Shown: positions 25,428 through 34,765, numbered from the stretch's first letter. The stretch is DNA of 64,000 nucleotides from Rhodobacter sp. (GCA_030065095.1 JASJDP010000017.1:245762-309761); one strand, 5' to 3'. Notes: a model not told the origin generated them from the letters alone. Translations and numbers: made by a program.

Positions 25428-28268
25428 TCATCCCTTTGGCAGCTTCAAGGTGATGTTGCGCCCGCCCTTGACATAGCGCAGTTCGCTGTCGCCGATCGCG
25501 GCCACGCGGCCGCCATCGACCTTGTCACCAACCGCTACCTTAACGAAACGCCCGGATTTCAATCGAACCAGAGCGCTGCGGTTCGAGGGCGTGCCGTAGA
25601 CGCCGATCAGGTTGACCTTGCTCAGGTTGATCGCGTTTTCTTCGGTTGCCTGCTTGGCGACCGATGCCCGAGTGGGAATCGATGGCGTGCGCGGCGCTGC
25701 AACAGCGACTTGTGTCTCGGCCTCGGCCTCGGCGTCAGGTGCCGGCGTTCTCGCCGCTTCCCTCAAGGCCTGCTCGACAAGGTTGCCGAATCCCCGCGGC
25801 CGCACGGGCGGCGCGGCGGCAGTTGTGGTTGGGTCGGTGGTGGCCGATGCATCCGAGGCGGGCGGCTCGCCGGTCTCGTCCTGAGTGGCGGATTGTTCGT
25901 CGGTGGGCGGATCGCCGGTCTCGGGACCGGTCCACAGCGATGCCGGGCGCACGGGTGGCCGGATTGCGGTCAGATCGCCGGGCGAGAAACCGCCCAGACT
26001 GGCGATCTGCTCTTGGCTTCCGGACTCGTCCGGCGTTTGCTCCGGTGCCGGGTCCGAAGACTGCCCCGAGGTTTCGCCGCGCACGTCCTCTGTGTCCAGA
26101 GAGGTTTCGTCCTGCGGTATCGCAAGACCCTCCGGGCGCGGTCCGGGCACAAAGTCGGGGCGGCCGCGGAAGATCTGGACGCCACGAGGGTTGGGTGCGC
26201 CCTCTGGCGTCGCCCGCACAAGTCCGCGTTCATCGAAGTCGAAGGCCGTGCCGAGTGCCGCGGGCGGTGTCGGTACGGCCGGACGCAGATCCGTGTCGAG
26301 ATCCAGGGCGGGCGCCAGCGTCGACGCGCTTGCGGCTCCGAGCCGGGGATCGACCGATGCGATGACCAGCCCCTCGATCCGGTCGCTGCCGGGGATCGCC
26401 AGCGGGTCCGGATCCAGTTGCCAGATGCCGGTGGCGGCATAACGTGCCTCGGCCTCCGGACGGGTCAGCGGGCGCCGGATGACCGGCGCCGGTGCCGCGG
26501 TCTCGGGCAGCGCGACCTCGTCTGCGGGCGGGTCTTCCAGGCGGGCGGTTTCGATACCTGTCTCGGGCGCGATGGATTCCTGGTCCGGGGTGGCGGCGTC
26601 GGTCAGTGCCGAGACGACGGCGGCGTCGATCGGGCTTTGGTTTTCGGGCTGTTCGGGCGGGCTGCTGGCAATCTCGGGGGCGCTTTCGGCAGCCGGTGCG
26701 GGCGTTTGCACGGGCTCCGGCGCGGGATCGGCGCTCGTGGACGCCTCGGGGCTGCCTTCGGTCTGAACGGGTGTGGGCGCGATCCGCACCGGGGGCGGTG
26801 CGGTGGTAAGCTCGGGGACCGGATCGTTCAGCGCAACCTCGGGCTGTTCCTCGAAGGTGCCGAACCAGCCCGAGGTCACGTCGCTCATGAAATAGGTCGA
26901 CCAGAGCGCCAAAATCGCAAGCGCCAGCAGCAGGATAAGCGTCAGGACCAGCCCCATATAGCGGGGCTTGCCGCGCGCAGGCTGCTGTCTGCGGGCGCCG
27001 AAGACGGTCATCGCTTCGGCTTCATTGGCGGGATCGCGCCTGGGTGCCGGTGCGGCGGCAGCCCCGGCCTCGGGCATCGAAACTTTTGCGACCGGCGGCG
27101 GGCCTGGCGCCCTGTCCGCGACCTTGGACCCTTTGCGCCGGAGTTTTCCAAGCGTTCCGGCAAGACCCGCCCCCGCCTTGGCCGGGCTGCGCGGCTTTCT
27201 AGCCGGTGTCGGTTCGGGCAAAGGGGCCGGGCCCGGCGCCGCATCCGCAGACGCGGTGCGCGCCGGCGGCGGGATAGCCGCGGTGGTGCGAGGCGGCGGC
27301 ATGCTCGGCGGAGCGCGCAGGTCAGGGTTCGGCGCGCCGCGGGCCGCGGGGTCCGGCAGGGGTGCGATCTTGGCGTCGGGTGCGGGGTTTGACTTCGGGG
27401 CCGCCGCTTGCCCATTGGTGCGGCGCGAGGCGAAGGTCACCATCGCGTCGGCGTTGTCCGGTGCATCCGATGAGACGGGCGGTGCCTCGGACGGGGGCGC
27501 TCGGTGGCTGAAGGTGGGTTGTGCCGCGGGTGCGGTGCTCCCGTTGACATCCGGTTCTGCCGTTGCCGTGGCGGCGTCTGCGGGCGGTGCCTCGGCCTTT
27601 TCGGGGGCCTCACCGTTTCCGGGCGTCGGCGCGGCTTTCGCGTCTGCTTGCGGCCGAGGCGCGGGCTTTGGTTTCCGTTTCGTCTTGGCCTTTGCCTTTG
27701 CCTTCGGCGGTCCGGTTTCGCCGGTGCCGATGATCCGGATGCTTTCGGTATCGGGCTGGATGGTCTCGCCGCCGGTCAGCAGTGTCGCGGCGTGGCGGGT
27801 GGGGCCGAAAAACGGCTCTCCGTCGAACGCGCCGTTGGCCGGGACGGCGACGAAGCTGACCGGGTTGAAACGGTACTGTGTCGCAAAGGTTTCGGCCTCT
27901 TGCAAAGTCTCCCGCGCGACCACCGCGACCTGTGCACGGTCGCCGTCGCGGCGCCAGTCGAAAACCAGGTCGCGCACGTCGTAGGGCGTCAGGCCGACGA
28001 GCCCATCGCGGATCTGCGCGATGCGGTCGGCCGTCATCGGCCCGGGCGCGTCGACCTCGGTATAGAGGATCTGCGAATTGGGGATCACCAGCTTGGTGGT
28101 CATGCCGCCGGTTTCCAGATCGGCGGCGGTGCGGCGCAGGACGCCGAGTTGGTCAACCAGTGACGGATCGTCCAGCGAAACATCGCCGACGGTAAGCCAG
28201 CCCGCCTGTGCCCGGTGCAGAAGGCTGATCCCTTCATGACTGAGATTCAGGGCAAAGTTGGGCTTCAT
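25428..28268 (-). CDS. Large Ala/Pro-rich inner-membrane protein with secretion/pilus-like ends
   Basis: 946 residues, function not recognised. Residues 1-170 (MKPNFALNLSHEGISLLHRA, DLETGGMTTKLVIPNSQILY, DVRDLVFDWRRDGDRAQVAV) look like the actin-like/cytoplasmic head of PilM- or GspL-type assembly proteins. A long Ala/Pro/Glu-rich linker follows, one membrane segment near residue 440 (LVLTLILLLALAILALW), a second low-complexity region (about 480-860) that would sit in the periplasm, and a compact C-terminal domain (about 880-946; VNLIGVYGTPSNRSALVRLK, VKVAVGDKVDGGRVAAIGDS) that resembles the periplasmic HR domain of GspC/PilP. I infer a scaffold linking cytoplasm and envelope. No other type II or type IV genes are adjacent. 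Confidence 0.6.
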   Translation of the reverse strand: MKPNFALNLSHEGISLLHRAQAGWLTVGDVSLDDPSLVDQLGVLRRTAADLETGGMTTKLVIPNSQILYTEVDAPGPMTADRIAQIRDGLVGLTPYDVRDLVFDWRRDGDRAQVAVVARETLQEAETFATQYRFNPVSFVAVPANGAFDGEPFFGPTRHAATLLTGGETIQPDTESIRIIGTGETGPPKAKAKAKTKRKPKPAPRPQADAKAAPTPGNGEAPEKAEAPPADAATATAEPDVNGSTAPAAQPTFSHRAPPSEAPPVSSDAPDNADAMVTFASRRTNGQAAAPKSNPAPDAKIAPLPDPAARGAPNPDLRAPPSMPPPRTTAAIPPPARTASADAAPGPAPLPEPTPARKPRSPAKAGAGLAGTLGKLRRKGSKVADRAPGPPPVAKVSMPEAGAAAAPAPRRDPANEAEAMTVFGARRQQPARGKPRYMGLVLTLILLLALAILALWSTYFMSDVTSGWFGTFEEQPEVALNDPVPELTTAPPPVRIAPTPVQTEGSPEASTSADPAPEPVQTPAPAAESAPEIASSPPEQPENQSPIDAAVVSALTDAATPDQESIAPETGIETARLEDPPADEVALPETAAPAPVIRRPLTRPEAEARYAATGIWQLDPDPLAIPGSDRIEGLVIASVDPRLGAASASTLAPALDLDTDLRPAVPTPPAALGTAFDFDERGLVRATPEGAPNPRGVQIFRGRPDFVPGPRPEGLAIPQDETSLDTEDVRGETSGQSSDPAPEQTPDESGSQEQIASLGGFSPGDLTAIRPPVRPASLWTGPETGDPPTDEQSATQDETGEPPASDASATTDPTTTAAAPPVRPRGFGNLVEQALREAARTPAPDAEAEAETQVAVAAPRTPSIPTRASVAKQATEENAINLSKVNLIGVYGTPSNRSALVRLKSGRFVKVAVGDKVDGGRVAAIGDSELRYVKGGRNITLKLPKG

Positions 28269-28428
28269 CCGCCTGATCTATCACACAGTTTGCGTGGCTT
28301 ACGAGTCCCGCGCTGGGTCCCGAGAACCTATAGCAGGAATTCGCCCAAGGGAAGTGGATGCCGGGTGATTTCGCTTGCCAGAGTGGGGGCATGGGGCAAA
28401 ACTGGACCCCGTCTGGAAAGGGAGCCGG

Positions 28429-29118
28429 ATGATGCGGATTTGGGTGGTGGTTGCGGCGCTTTGCCTGGTCTTGCCGGCCTGGGCCGAAGACTCGGGTCCG
28501 GGGCGGATGACGGTGACCGGCGAGGGCAGCGTCGACAGCGTGCCGGACATGGCGACGATCACTTTGGGCGTGACCGCCGAGGCGCGCGCGGCAGCCGACG
28601 CGATGCGCGAGACATCGCAGGCCACCGCGGCGGTGCTGCAACGTCTGGCGGCGGCGGGGATCGAGCCACGCGACCTGCGGACACGCGATCTGTCGCTCTC
28701 TCCGGTCTGGGACAACCGCAATTCGTCCGCCCGGCCCAAGATCGTCGGGTTCGAGGCGCGCAACACGGTGGTGGTGCGGGTGCGCGATCTGGACGGTCTG
28801 GGCGGCGTGCTGGACGAGGTGATCGAAAGTGGCGCCAATCTGTTCCAGGGACTGTCCTTCGGGTTGCAGGACCCCGGCCCGGCGCTGGACGAGGCACGGC
28901 GGCAGGCGGTTGCCGAGGCCCGCCGCAAGGCCGTCCTTTACGCCGAGGCCGCGGGGCTGGAACTGGGCGCAGTGTTGGAATTCAACGAATCCAGCGGCAG
29001 CCCGCGTCCTGTCATGATGATGGAACGCGCGGCGATGGCATCGCCGGTGCCGATCGCCGCCGGCGAGGTTTCGACCCGGGCATCCGTGACGATGGTGTTC
29101 GCCATCGGAGGCGGCTGA
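28429..29118 (+). CDS. Periplasmic SIMPL-domain (DUF541) protein
   Basis: 229 residues. The signal peptide is about MMRIWVVVAALCLVLPAWAE. The mature protein begins with the family hallmark GRMTVTGEGSVDSVPDMATI and continues with a SIMPL fold, including LRTRDLSLSPVWDNRN and GFEARNTVVVRVRDLDGLGG. The C-terminus is VSTRASVTMVFAIGG. Members assemble into periplasmic or outer-membrane rings; biochemical role is unclear. GGGAGCCGG lies before ATG 28429 (a second ATG follows at once). It is divergent from the 946-residue protein and could share its promoter region. Confidence 0.88.
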   Translation: MMRIWVVVAALCLVLPAWAEDSGPGRMTVTGEGSVDSVPDMATITLGVTAEARAAADAMRETSQATAAVLQRLAAAGIEPRDLRTRDLSLSPVWDNRNSSARPKIVGFEARNTVVVRVRDLDGLGGVLDEVIESGANLFQGLSFGLQDPGPALDEARRQAVAEARRKAVLYAEAAGLELGAVLEFNESSGSPRPVMMMERAAMASPVPIAAGEVSTRASVTMVFAIGGG

Positions 29119-29406
29119 TACCGCAGACAGCTGACCCGAGCCACCGGATCGTCGTCCCGGCCGGCAGGAAACCCATGACGGCTTGGCAATCTTCATAGGT
29201 CACCGGGACGCCATGGAGGCAGCCGCTGAAGCCGGCGTCGCAATGGGTGATCCGGGCCGGTGCGGTGACCGGCGACGCGGAACGGCCGTGGGGATTGGCC
29301 ATCGGCTCCCGTTCTCGGACCAGCGCGGATTGCCGCGGGATCGACCTTGGATTGAACCGGAGGCATGCGCATGGCGGTCTCTTTCGATTTCGGCGCGGCG
29401 CCGTTG

Positions 29407-31245
29407 TCAGCCTTCGGCGACGGCCAGCGTAACCGGGGCCTTGCCATAGCCGCGCATGAAATCGATCAGCCCGGCGATCGGCAGCGGTTTTGAAATGCCG
29501 AAACCCTGCGCCATGTGGCAGCCGAGCTTGCCGAGCGCTGCGTATTGGATGGGGGTTTCGACTCCTTTGGCGACGACCGTCAGGCCGAGGTCACCTGCAA
29601 GCCCGATGACGGCGCGCAGAATCGCCTCGCTGCGACTGTCAGGCAGATCGGAGATCATCGAATGGTCGAGCTTGATGCCGGTGAGCGCAAGCGTGCCGAG
29701 CGTGGACATCGCCGCATGGCCGGTTCCGAAGTCGTCGAGTTCGACCGAGAATCCCGCCTCGGAGAGGGCGGCGATGTTCTGTTTCGCGGTGCCGGTGTCG
29801 TCGGCGATCAGCTGCGCCTCGCGGAACTCGATCACCAGATCGTCAGGGGCCAGGCCCTGGCCCAGAACCTCCCACAACAGCTCGCAGGCGAGGTCGGGAT
29901 CGGCCAGCGTGCGGGCCGAGGCGTTGAAAGACATCTTCGGCGCCTCCCAGCCGTCGGCGCGCAGACGGCGCAGCGCCGCGAGACCCTTGGACCGGACGAT
30001 GGCGTCGATCCTGCCGGTCAATCCAGCCTCTGCGGCGAGGCAGAGGAAATCGTCGGGATCGAGAAGCCCCAGCCGGGGATGCGGCCAGCGGGCCAGCATT
30101 TCGAATCCGCTGAAACAGCCGGTGGCCAGCGAGACCTGGGGCTGAAAATGCGCCTCGAAGGTGCGGGTGTCGACGGCTTCCTTCAACTCTGCCAGCAGAG
30201 TTTGCCGGGTTTCGTAGGCCGCACGCATTTTCGCCGAAAATGCGCGGATGCCGCCGCGGCCGGTGCGTTTGACCTCATAAAGCGCGATGTCGGCATTGCC
30301 GATCAGGCGGTCTGCGGTGCGGTCCTTTGGCCCGGCGACGGCGGTCCCGATGCTGGCCGCGACGCGCGCTTCGGCGCCGTCGAACCGCACCGGTTCGGCG
30401 ATCCGCGAAGCGACGTCGCGCGCCAGTTTTCCCAGATGCGCGCCGCGGCGGTCGGTTCGGGTGACGATAATGAATTCGTCACCGCCGACCCGGGCCACGA
30501 GGTCGGTTTGCGAAGTCACCGCGCGCATTGCCTGCGCCACATGGCGCAGCATCGCGTCGCCCATGGCATGGCCGAAGCTGTCATTGATTTCCTTGAACAA
30601 ATCGAGGTCGATATGCATCAGGCCCATCACCCGGCCGTCTGCGCCGGGCAGGTGCAGCATGCCCGGCCCGTCAAGCACCCGCATCAGCCGGGCGCGGTTG
30701 GCGAGTCCGGTCAGCGCATCGGTTTCCGCCTGCCGCGCGGCGGCGCGCAATTGCTGCATCAGCCGCGCCTGGCTGGCGATCCACCGGCCGATGGTGATCA
30801 GCCGGCTTGCGTGCGCCTCGTTGTAACCGCCCGGCTCAAGCGTCGCGAGCGACAGGGTGCCAACCGCCTTGGTCCCGCTGAACATCGGAGCGATCATCAT
30901 CGCACGGATGCCCGACGACACCAGCGCCAGCATCGCGCTGGTCCCGGCGGCTTTCATGTCCCGGTCGGACAGAAATTCCGGCTGGCCGGTTTCAAGGACC
31001 CGGGTCCTTGGCGCGTTGGGCAGAATCTTCGGCACGTTGTTGTGCGGGTCGAACTTGCCGTCGCTGCGGTGGACGCGGTCGATGATACGCGCGCCGTCGA
31101 TCAGCGCGATCGACCCGCGTGCTGCGGGAAACAGCCTCGTCAGCCAGTCGGTTCCGACCTTCAGCACATCCTCGATGCTGTCGGCATGGCTGAGGGCATC
31201 GACAAAGGCGATGGGCAGATGGATCGAGGTCTCGGTGTCGGGCAT
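29407..31245 (-). CDS. GAF-GGDEF-EAL cyclic-di-GMP protein with altered EAL site
   Basis: 612 residues: a GAF sensor domain (about 15-155), a diguanylate cyclase domain (about 165-330) with intact VGGDEFIIV, and an EAL domain (about 345-605). In the EAL part the first motif is FEML instead of EAL, the usual Asn (MSFNASARTL), Glu (VIEFREAQ), DDFGTG and Lys (TGIKLDHS) are kept, but the conserved AEGVET reads VAKGVET: the catalytic-region glutamate is lysine. Family knowledge says that glutamate is needed for phosphodiesterase activity, so the protein may be a cyclase with a sensing EAL. ATG 31245 follows AGGGAG. No membrane segment is seen. Confidence 0.9.
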   Translation of the reverse strand: MPDTETSIHLPIAFVDALSHADSIEDVLKVGTDWLTRLFPAARGSIALIDGARIIDRVHRSDGKFDPHNNVPKILPNAPRTRVLETGQPEFLSDRDMKAAGTSAMLALVSSGIRAMMIAPMFSGTKAVGTLSLATLEPGGYNEAHASRLITIGRWIASQARLMQQLRAAARQAETDALTGLANRARLMRVLDGPGMLHLPGADGRVMGLMHIDLDLFKEINDSFGHAMGDAMLRHVAQAMRAVTSQTDLVARVGGDEFIIVTRTDRRGAHLGKLARDVASRIAEPVRFDGAEARVAASIGTAVAGPKDRTADRLIGNADIALYEVKRTGRGGIRAFSAKMRAAYETRQTLLAELKEAVDTRTFEAHFQPQVSLATGCFSGFEMLARWPHPRLGLLDPDDFLCLAAEAGLTGRIDAIVRSKGLAALRRLRADGWEAPKMSFNASARTLADPDLACELLWEVLGQGLAPDDLVIEFREAQLIADDTGTAKQNIAALSEAGFSVELDDFGTGHAAMSTLGTLALTGIKLDHSMISDLPDSRSEAILRAVIGLAGDLGLTVVAKGVETPIQYAALGKLGCHMAQGFGISKPLPIAGLIDFMRGYGKAPVTLAVAEG

Positions 31246-31417
31246 CGCGCGGCTCCCTGCGCGCGCGATTTCACCACGTCCTGCCTAACAGTCCCTTAAT
31301 GTCGCAGCTAGACGGCTTGCGATCCCGGGGCCTTTGGGACCTGCACCGGCCCGGCTTCGCGAAACGCATGGGACCGTGGCCAATGCGTGGTCCGGCCGCC
31401 GCCTGCATCGCGCGGAG

Positions 31418-32791
31418 CTACGACGCGCCGGCGTCCACGGGTTTGTTCAGGATCGCGTCCGTCGGCAGGCCCCTGGAATGCAGCCCGGCCTTGCGGCCCG
31501 GCGCGCCCGCCTTGGCCAGCGCCTGATCGAGGTCGGCGATCAGGTCGTCGGCATCCTCGATCCCGATCGACAGGCGCACGACGTTCGGAGCCGCGCCTGC
31601 GGCTGTCTGCTGTTCGGCGGTCAGCTGGCGATGGGTGGTCGAGGCCGAATGGATGATCAGCGAGCGGGCATCGCCGAGATTGGCCACGTGGCTGAAGAGT
31701 TCCAGGCTGTCGACCAGCTTGATACAGGCGTCGTAGCCGCCCTTCAGCGCCACGGTGAAGAGCGCCCCCGCGCCGCGCGGGCAGATGGTCTTGACCCGCT
31801 TGAAGTAGGGCGAGGATTTCAGGCCGGCATAGGTGACCGCCTCGACCGCCGGGTGGCTTTCCAGCCAGGCGGCGATCCGTTCGGCGTTTTCGACGTGACG
31901 CTCCATGCGCAGGCTCAGCGTTTCGATCCCCAACAGCGTGTAATGCGCCGCCTGCGGGTTCATCGTCATGCCAAGATCGCGCAGGCCCACGGCGATGGAA
32001 TGGAACGTGTAGGCGAGCGGTCCGAAGGTCTCGGCGAATTTCAGCCCGTGATAGGCGGGCTCCGGATCGGCCAGCGAGGGAAACTTGCCGCTGGCGGCCC
32101 AGTCGAACTGGCCGCTGTCGACCACCGCTCCGCCGGTCACGGTGCCGGTGCCGGTCAGGTACTTGGTGGTCGAATGTACGACCAGCGTTGCCCCGTGCTC
32201 GATCGGGCGGCAGAGATAGGGCGTCGCGCTGGTGTTGTCCACGATCAGCGGCACCCCGGCTGCATCGGCGATCGCCGCAATGGCATCGAGATCGGTGATA
32301 TAACCGCCGGGATTGGCAATGGATTCGCAGAATACCGCGCGGGTGTTGTCGTCGATGGCGGCCTTGACGGCGTCGAGGTCGTCGAAATCCACAAACTTCG
32401 CCTCCCAGCCGAAGCGTTTGATCGTCTGGCTGAACTGCGTGACGGTGCCGCCGTAGAGCCGGGTCGAAACGACGACGTTGAGGCCCGGCGCCATCAGCGG
32501 GAACAGCGCCATGAGCTGCGCCGCATGGCCCGAGGAACAGCACACCGCGCCGACCCCGGCCTCGAGCGTGGCGATACGCTCCTGCAGCACCGCGACGGTG
32601 GGGTTGGTCAGGCGCGAATAGATATAGCCCACTTCCTGAAGGTTGAAGAGCGCCGCCGCATGGTCGGCGTCGCGGAAGACATAGGCCGTCGTCTGATAGA
32701 TCGGCGTCTGGCGCGCGCCGGTGGCGGGGTCGGGGCGGCTGCCCGCATGGATCTGCAGGGTGTCGAAGCCGTAGCTCTGTGCCTCGGTCAT
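31418..32791 (-). CDS. metY: O-acetylhomoserine aminocarboxypropyltransferase
   Basis: 457 residues of the Cys/Met metabolism PLP-enzyme family. It makes homocysteine from O-acetylhomoserine and sulfide. The N-terminus is typical (TLQIHAGSRPDPATGARQTP, then YSRLTNPTVAVLQERIATLE), with PLP lysine in VVHSTTKYLTG and the C-terminal VRLSIGIEDADDLIADLDQA. About 30 residues follow the normal end (KAGLHSRGLPTDAILNKPVD), a longer tail than I expect. ATG 32791 follows CGGGAGAGCC. It is downstream of the DegP-like gene on the same strand but a palindrome lies in the gap. Confidence 0.93.
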   Translation of the reverse strand: MTEAQSYGFDTLQIHAGSRPDPATGARQTPIYQTTAYVFRDADHAAALFNLQEVGYIYSRLTNPTVAVLQERIATLEAGVGAVCCSSGHAAQLMALFPLMAPGLNVVVSTRLYGGTVTQFSQTIKRFGWEAKFVDFDDLDAVKAAIDDNTRAVFCESIANPGGYITDLDAIAAIADAAGVPLIVDNTSATPYLCRPIEHGATLVVHSTTKYLTGTGTVTGGAVVDSGQFDWAASGKFPSLADPEPAYHGLKFAETFGPLAYTFHSIAVGLRDLGMTMNPQAAHYTLLGIETLSLRMERHVENAERIAAWLESHPAVEAVTYAGLKSSPYFKRVKTICPRGAGALFTVALKGGYDACIKLVDSLELFSHVANLGDARSLIIHSASTTHRQLTAEQQTAAGAAPNVVRLSIGIEDADDLIADLDQALAKAGAPGRKAGLHSRGLPTDAILNKPVDAGAS

Positions 32792-32882
32792 GATCTTGGC
32801 TCTCCCGTTGCGATGCGTCGCGCCCGGTTTAGGCCAAAGCCCACAGCCAGACAATGGCGGCCCGCGAGCCGGGAGGGCGCCC

Positions 32883-32905
32883 ACGAAATTTCGGCGAAAT
32901 TTCGT
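32883..32905. promoter_or_regulatory. AT-cored palindrome upstream of metY
   Basis: ACGAAATTTC-GGC-GAAATTTCGT has perfect 10-bp arms with a 3-base spacer. It lies 92-114 bp before the metY start and 53 bp after the protease stop, so it may be an operator for metY or a transcript-end hairpin. It has no T-run, and both arms contain the self-complementary GAAATTTC. Confidence 0.5.
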
Positions 32906-32957
32906 ACTGCCTTCACGCTGGCCCGGTTGCAAGCCTGCCGGTGCCGGCCCGGCCCGG

Positions 32958-34328
32958 TCAGTTCCTCAATCGTACGATACCGCGCTGGCCGCCGCGTTCG
33001 AACTCGATCTCGTAGCCCGAAACGCGCTCTCGCGCGATGCGGCGCAGGTCCCCGGTGTCCTCGATCGCTTGTCCGTTTATGCGCCGGATCAGGTCGCCGG
33101 GCCGCAGCCGGGTGCGGATCGAGATATCCTCGACCCTTGTCACGACCACACCCTGTGCCTCGAGCGGCAGATGCAGTTTCTGGATCACAACAGGGTTGAC
33201 GTTTGCCGCGCTCAGCCCGTTCAGGATGCTGCGCGCCTCGATGCGGATCTCGTCGCGCGGCGGGACGTCGGGGGGCGGGGCCAGCCGCACCATGGCCGTC
33301 AGCGGGGCGCCGTCCCGCAGAAATGCGGTTTCGGCCTCGGTTCCGATCCCAAGCGTCAGCAGGCGGAACAGCATCTCCGGCCCGCCGTCCACCGGCAGCC
33401 CGGCGATCGCCGTTACCACATCGCCGATTTCCAGCCCGCCCTCGGCAAAGGGGCTTTGCGGGTGCAGTGCACTGATCAACACGCCCTGCGGCAGGTCGAG
33501 CCCCAGCGCTTCGGCCAGCGGGCCGTCGACCGTCTGCACCGTAATCCCGGCCCATGGGCGCACGAGGTCCTTTTTTCCCGCTGCCGCCTGCGCGACGTAT
33601 TGCTTCACCAGATTCGCAGGTATTGCGAAACCGATGCCGTCCGAGCCCCCCGACCGGGTGACGATTGCGGTATTGATCCCCACCAGCCGCCCGGCCATGT
33701 CGACCAGCGCTCCACCCGAATTGCCGGGGTTGATCGGTGCATCGGTCTGGATGAAATACCCCGGCCTGCCGCCCACCTGGCCCGACCGCGCGCTGGCCGA
33801 GATGATGCCGCTGCTGACCGTCTGGCCCACGCCGAACGGGTTGCCGACGGCCAGCACCAGATCGCCGACCTCGACCCGGTCGCTATCGGCGAAATCCAGC
33901 GCGGGCAGGTCCGGCGCGCCGCGCAGCTGCAGGATGGCCAGATCGGTGTCGGGGTCGGCCAGCAGCATCTCGGCGTCGAACTCGCGCCGGTCGGCCAGCA
34001 CCACGCGGATGTCGGTGGCATTGCCGACCACGTGGAAGTTCGACACGACGATGCCGTCCTCGGCCAGGATCACGCCGGATCCCAGCGAATTCTGCACGCG
34101 GGGCCGGGACTGCAGGTTGAAGAACTGCGAAAAGAACGGGTCGTTGGCGAACGGCGACACCCGTGCCTCGACCACGCGCTTTGCATAGATGTTGACGACG
34201 GACGGGGTCACCGCCTTGACCACCGGGGCGTAGCTGAGCCTGATTTCCGCCTCGCCCGAGGGCACGCGGGTTTCGGCGGTTGCCGGTGCCGCAAGGCTGA
34301 CGGCAAGCAAGATCAGGAGGGCGCGCAT
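32958..34328 (-). CDS. DegP/DegQ-type periplasmic serine protease
   Basis: 456 residues with a Sec signal (MRALLILLAVSLAAPATA). The trypsin-like domain (about 30-240) has all three catalytic residues: His in VVSNFHVVGNATD (~97), Asp in DPDTDLAILQL and Ser in NPGNSGGALVD (~202). Two PDZ domains follow (about 245-335 and 360-450), each with a GD-containing loop (LEIGDVVTAIAG, LRPGDLIRRINGQ). It should degrade or hold misfolded envelope proteins. It lacks the long Q-linker region of DegP and looks closer to DegQ/HhoA by size. ATG 34328 begins the signal peptide. Confidence 0.92.
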   Translation of the reverse strand: MRALLILLAVSLAAPATAETRVPSGEAEIRLSYAPVVKAVTPSVVNIYAKRVVEARVSPFANDPFFSQFFNLQSRPRVQNSLGSGVILAEDGIVVSNFHVVGNATDIRVVLADRREFDAEMLLADPDTDLAILQLRGAPDLPALDFADSDRVEVGDLVLAVGNPFGVGQTVSSGIISASARSGQVGGRPGYFIQTDAPINPGNSGGALVDMAGRLVGINTAIVTRSGGSDGIGFAIPANLVKQYVAQAAAGKKDLVRPWAGITVQTVDGPLAEALGLDLPQGVLISALHPQSPFAEGGLEIGDVVTAIAGLPVDGGPEMLFRLLTLGIGTEAETAFLRDGAPLTAMVRLAPPPDVPPRDEIRIEARSILNGLSAANVNPVVIQKLHLPLEAQGVVVTRVEDISIRTRLRPGDLIRRINGQAIEDTGDLRRIARERVSGYEIEFERGGQRGIVRLRN

Positions 34329-34620
34329 TCTGCAAACTCCGGTCAGGTTGGGCCAGTTATCTAGATCGGGATGCGCGCGCCGAAGGTCAAGCGTGGCAGC
34401 GCGCTGGCGAGACGCTCTTGCCCCTCGATCTCATCGGTGTCCGGTCTGGTGCCGATACCCGCCGTCCCGTCTGTGTGGGTCAACGCCTTGGCCGGCATCG
34501 CCAAGGCCGGTTCCGGCGGATACCCTCGTAACAACGGATCAAATCAACGACCCGCAGCGCAGTCGTCGTCGCAATCGAAAGGTGCATCGCCCGGCAGCGG
34601 TTGCCGTACCAGCCCCATGC

Positions 34621-34646
34621 CCCCCGGACCAAGTTCGGGGGTTTTT
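34621..34646 (+). terminator. Rho-independent terminator with no known gene upstream
   Basis: CCCCCGGA-CCAAG-TTCGGGGG forms an 8-bp stem (one G·T pair) followed by TTTTT on the plus strand. The gap 34329-34840 has no recognised gene, and both flanking genes run on the minus strand, so this terminator implies an unannotated plus-strand RNA starting between about 34350 and 34600. Confidence 0.6.
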
Positions 34647-34682
34647 CAGGCCACGGACGCCCAGAATGCTCAAGGAGCGCAC

Positions 34683-34757
34683 ATGGTGACGGCATCCGCG
34701 GCGGGACTGATCGGCGTCGTTTTCGCGATGTGCCGGTCTCGCGATCGGCCGGACTGA
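34683..34757 (+). CDS. Possible 24-residue small membrane protein
   Basis: ATG 34683 lies 8 bp after AAGGAG. The frame encodes 24 residues: a hydrophobic half (VTASAAGLIGVVFAM) and a charged tail (CRSRDRPD). Composition fits a small membrane peptide. It lies right after the orphan terminator and before hairpins belonging to the opposite gene. It could equally be a chance frame with a good ribosome site. Confidence 0.3.
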   Translation: MVTASAAGLIGVVFAMCRSRDRPD

Positions 34758-34765
34758 GTTCCCGC

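Noticed and set aside
25353..27392. 679-residue plus-strand frame over the 946-residue gene
   Set aside because: Arg/Gly-rich antisense shadow of a GC-rich gene without any recognisable motif.
29515..34364. Three long plus-strand frames (29515-31299, 31334-33199, 32790-34364)
   Set aside because: Each lies antisense to a well-supported gene (GGDEF/EAL, metY, protease) and lacks protein-family features.
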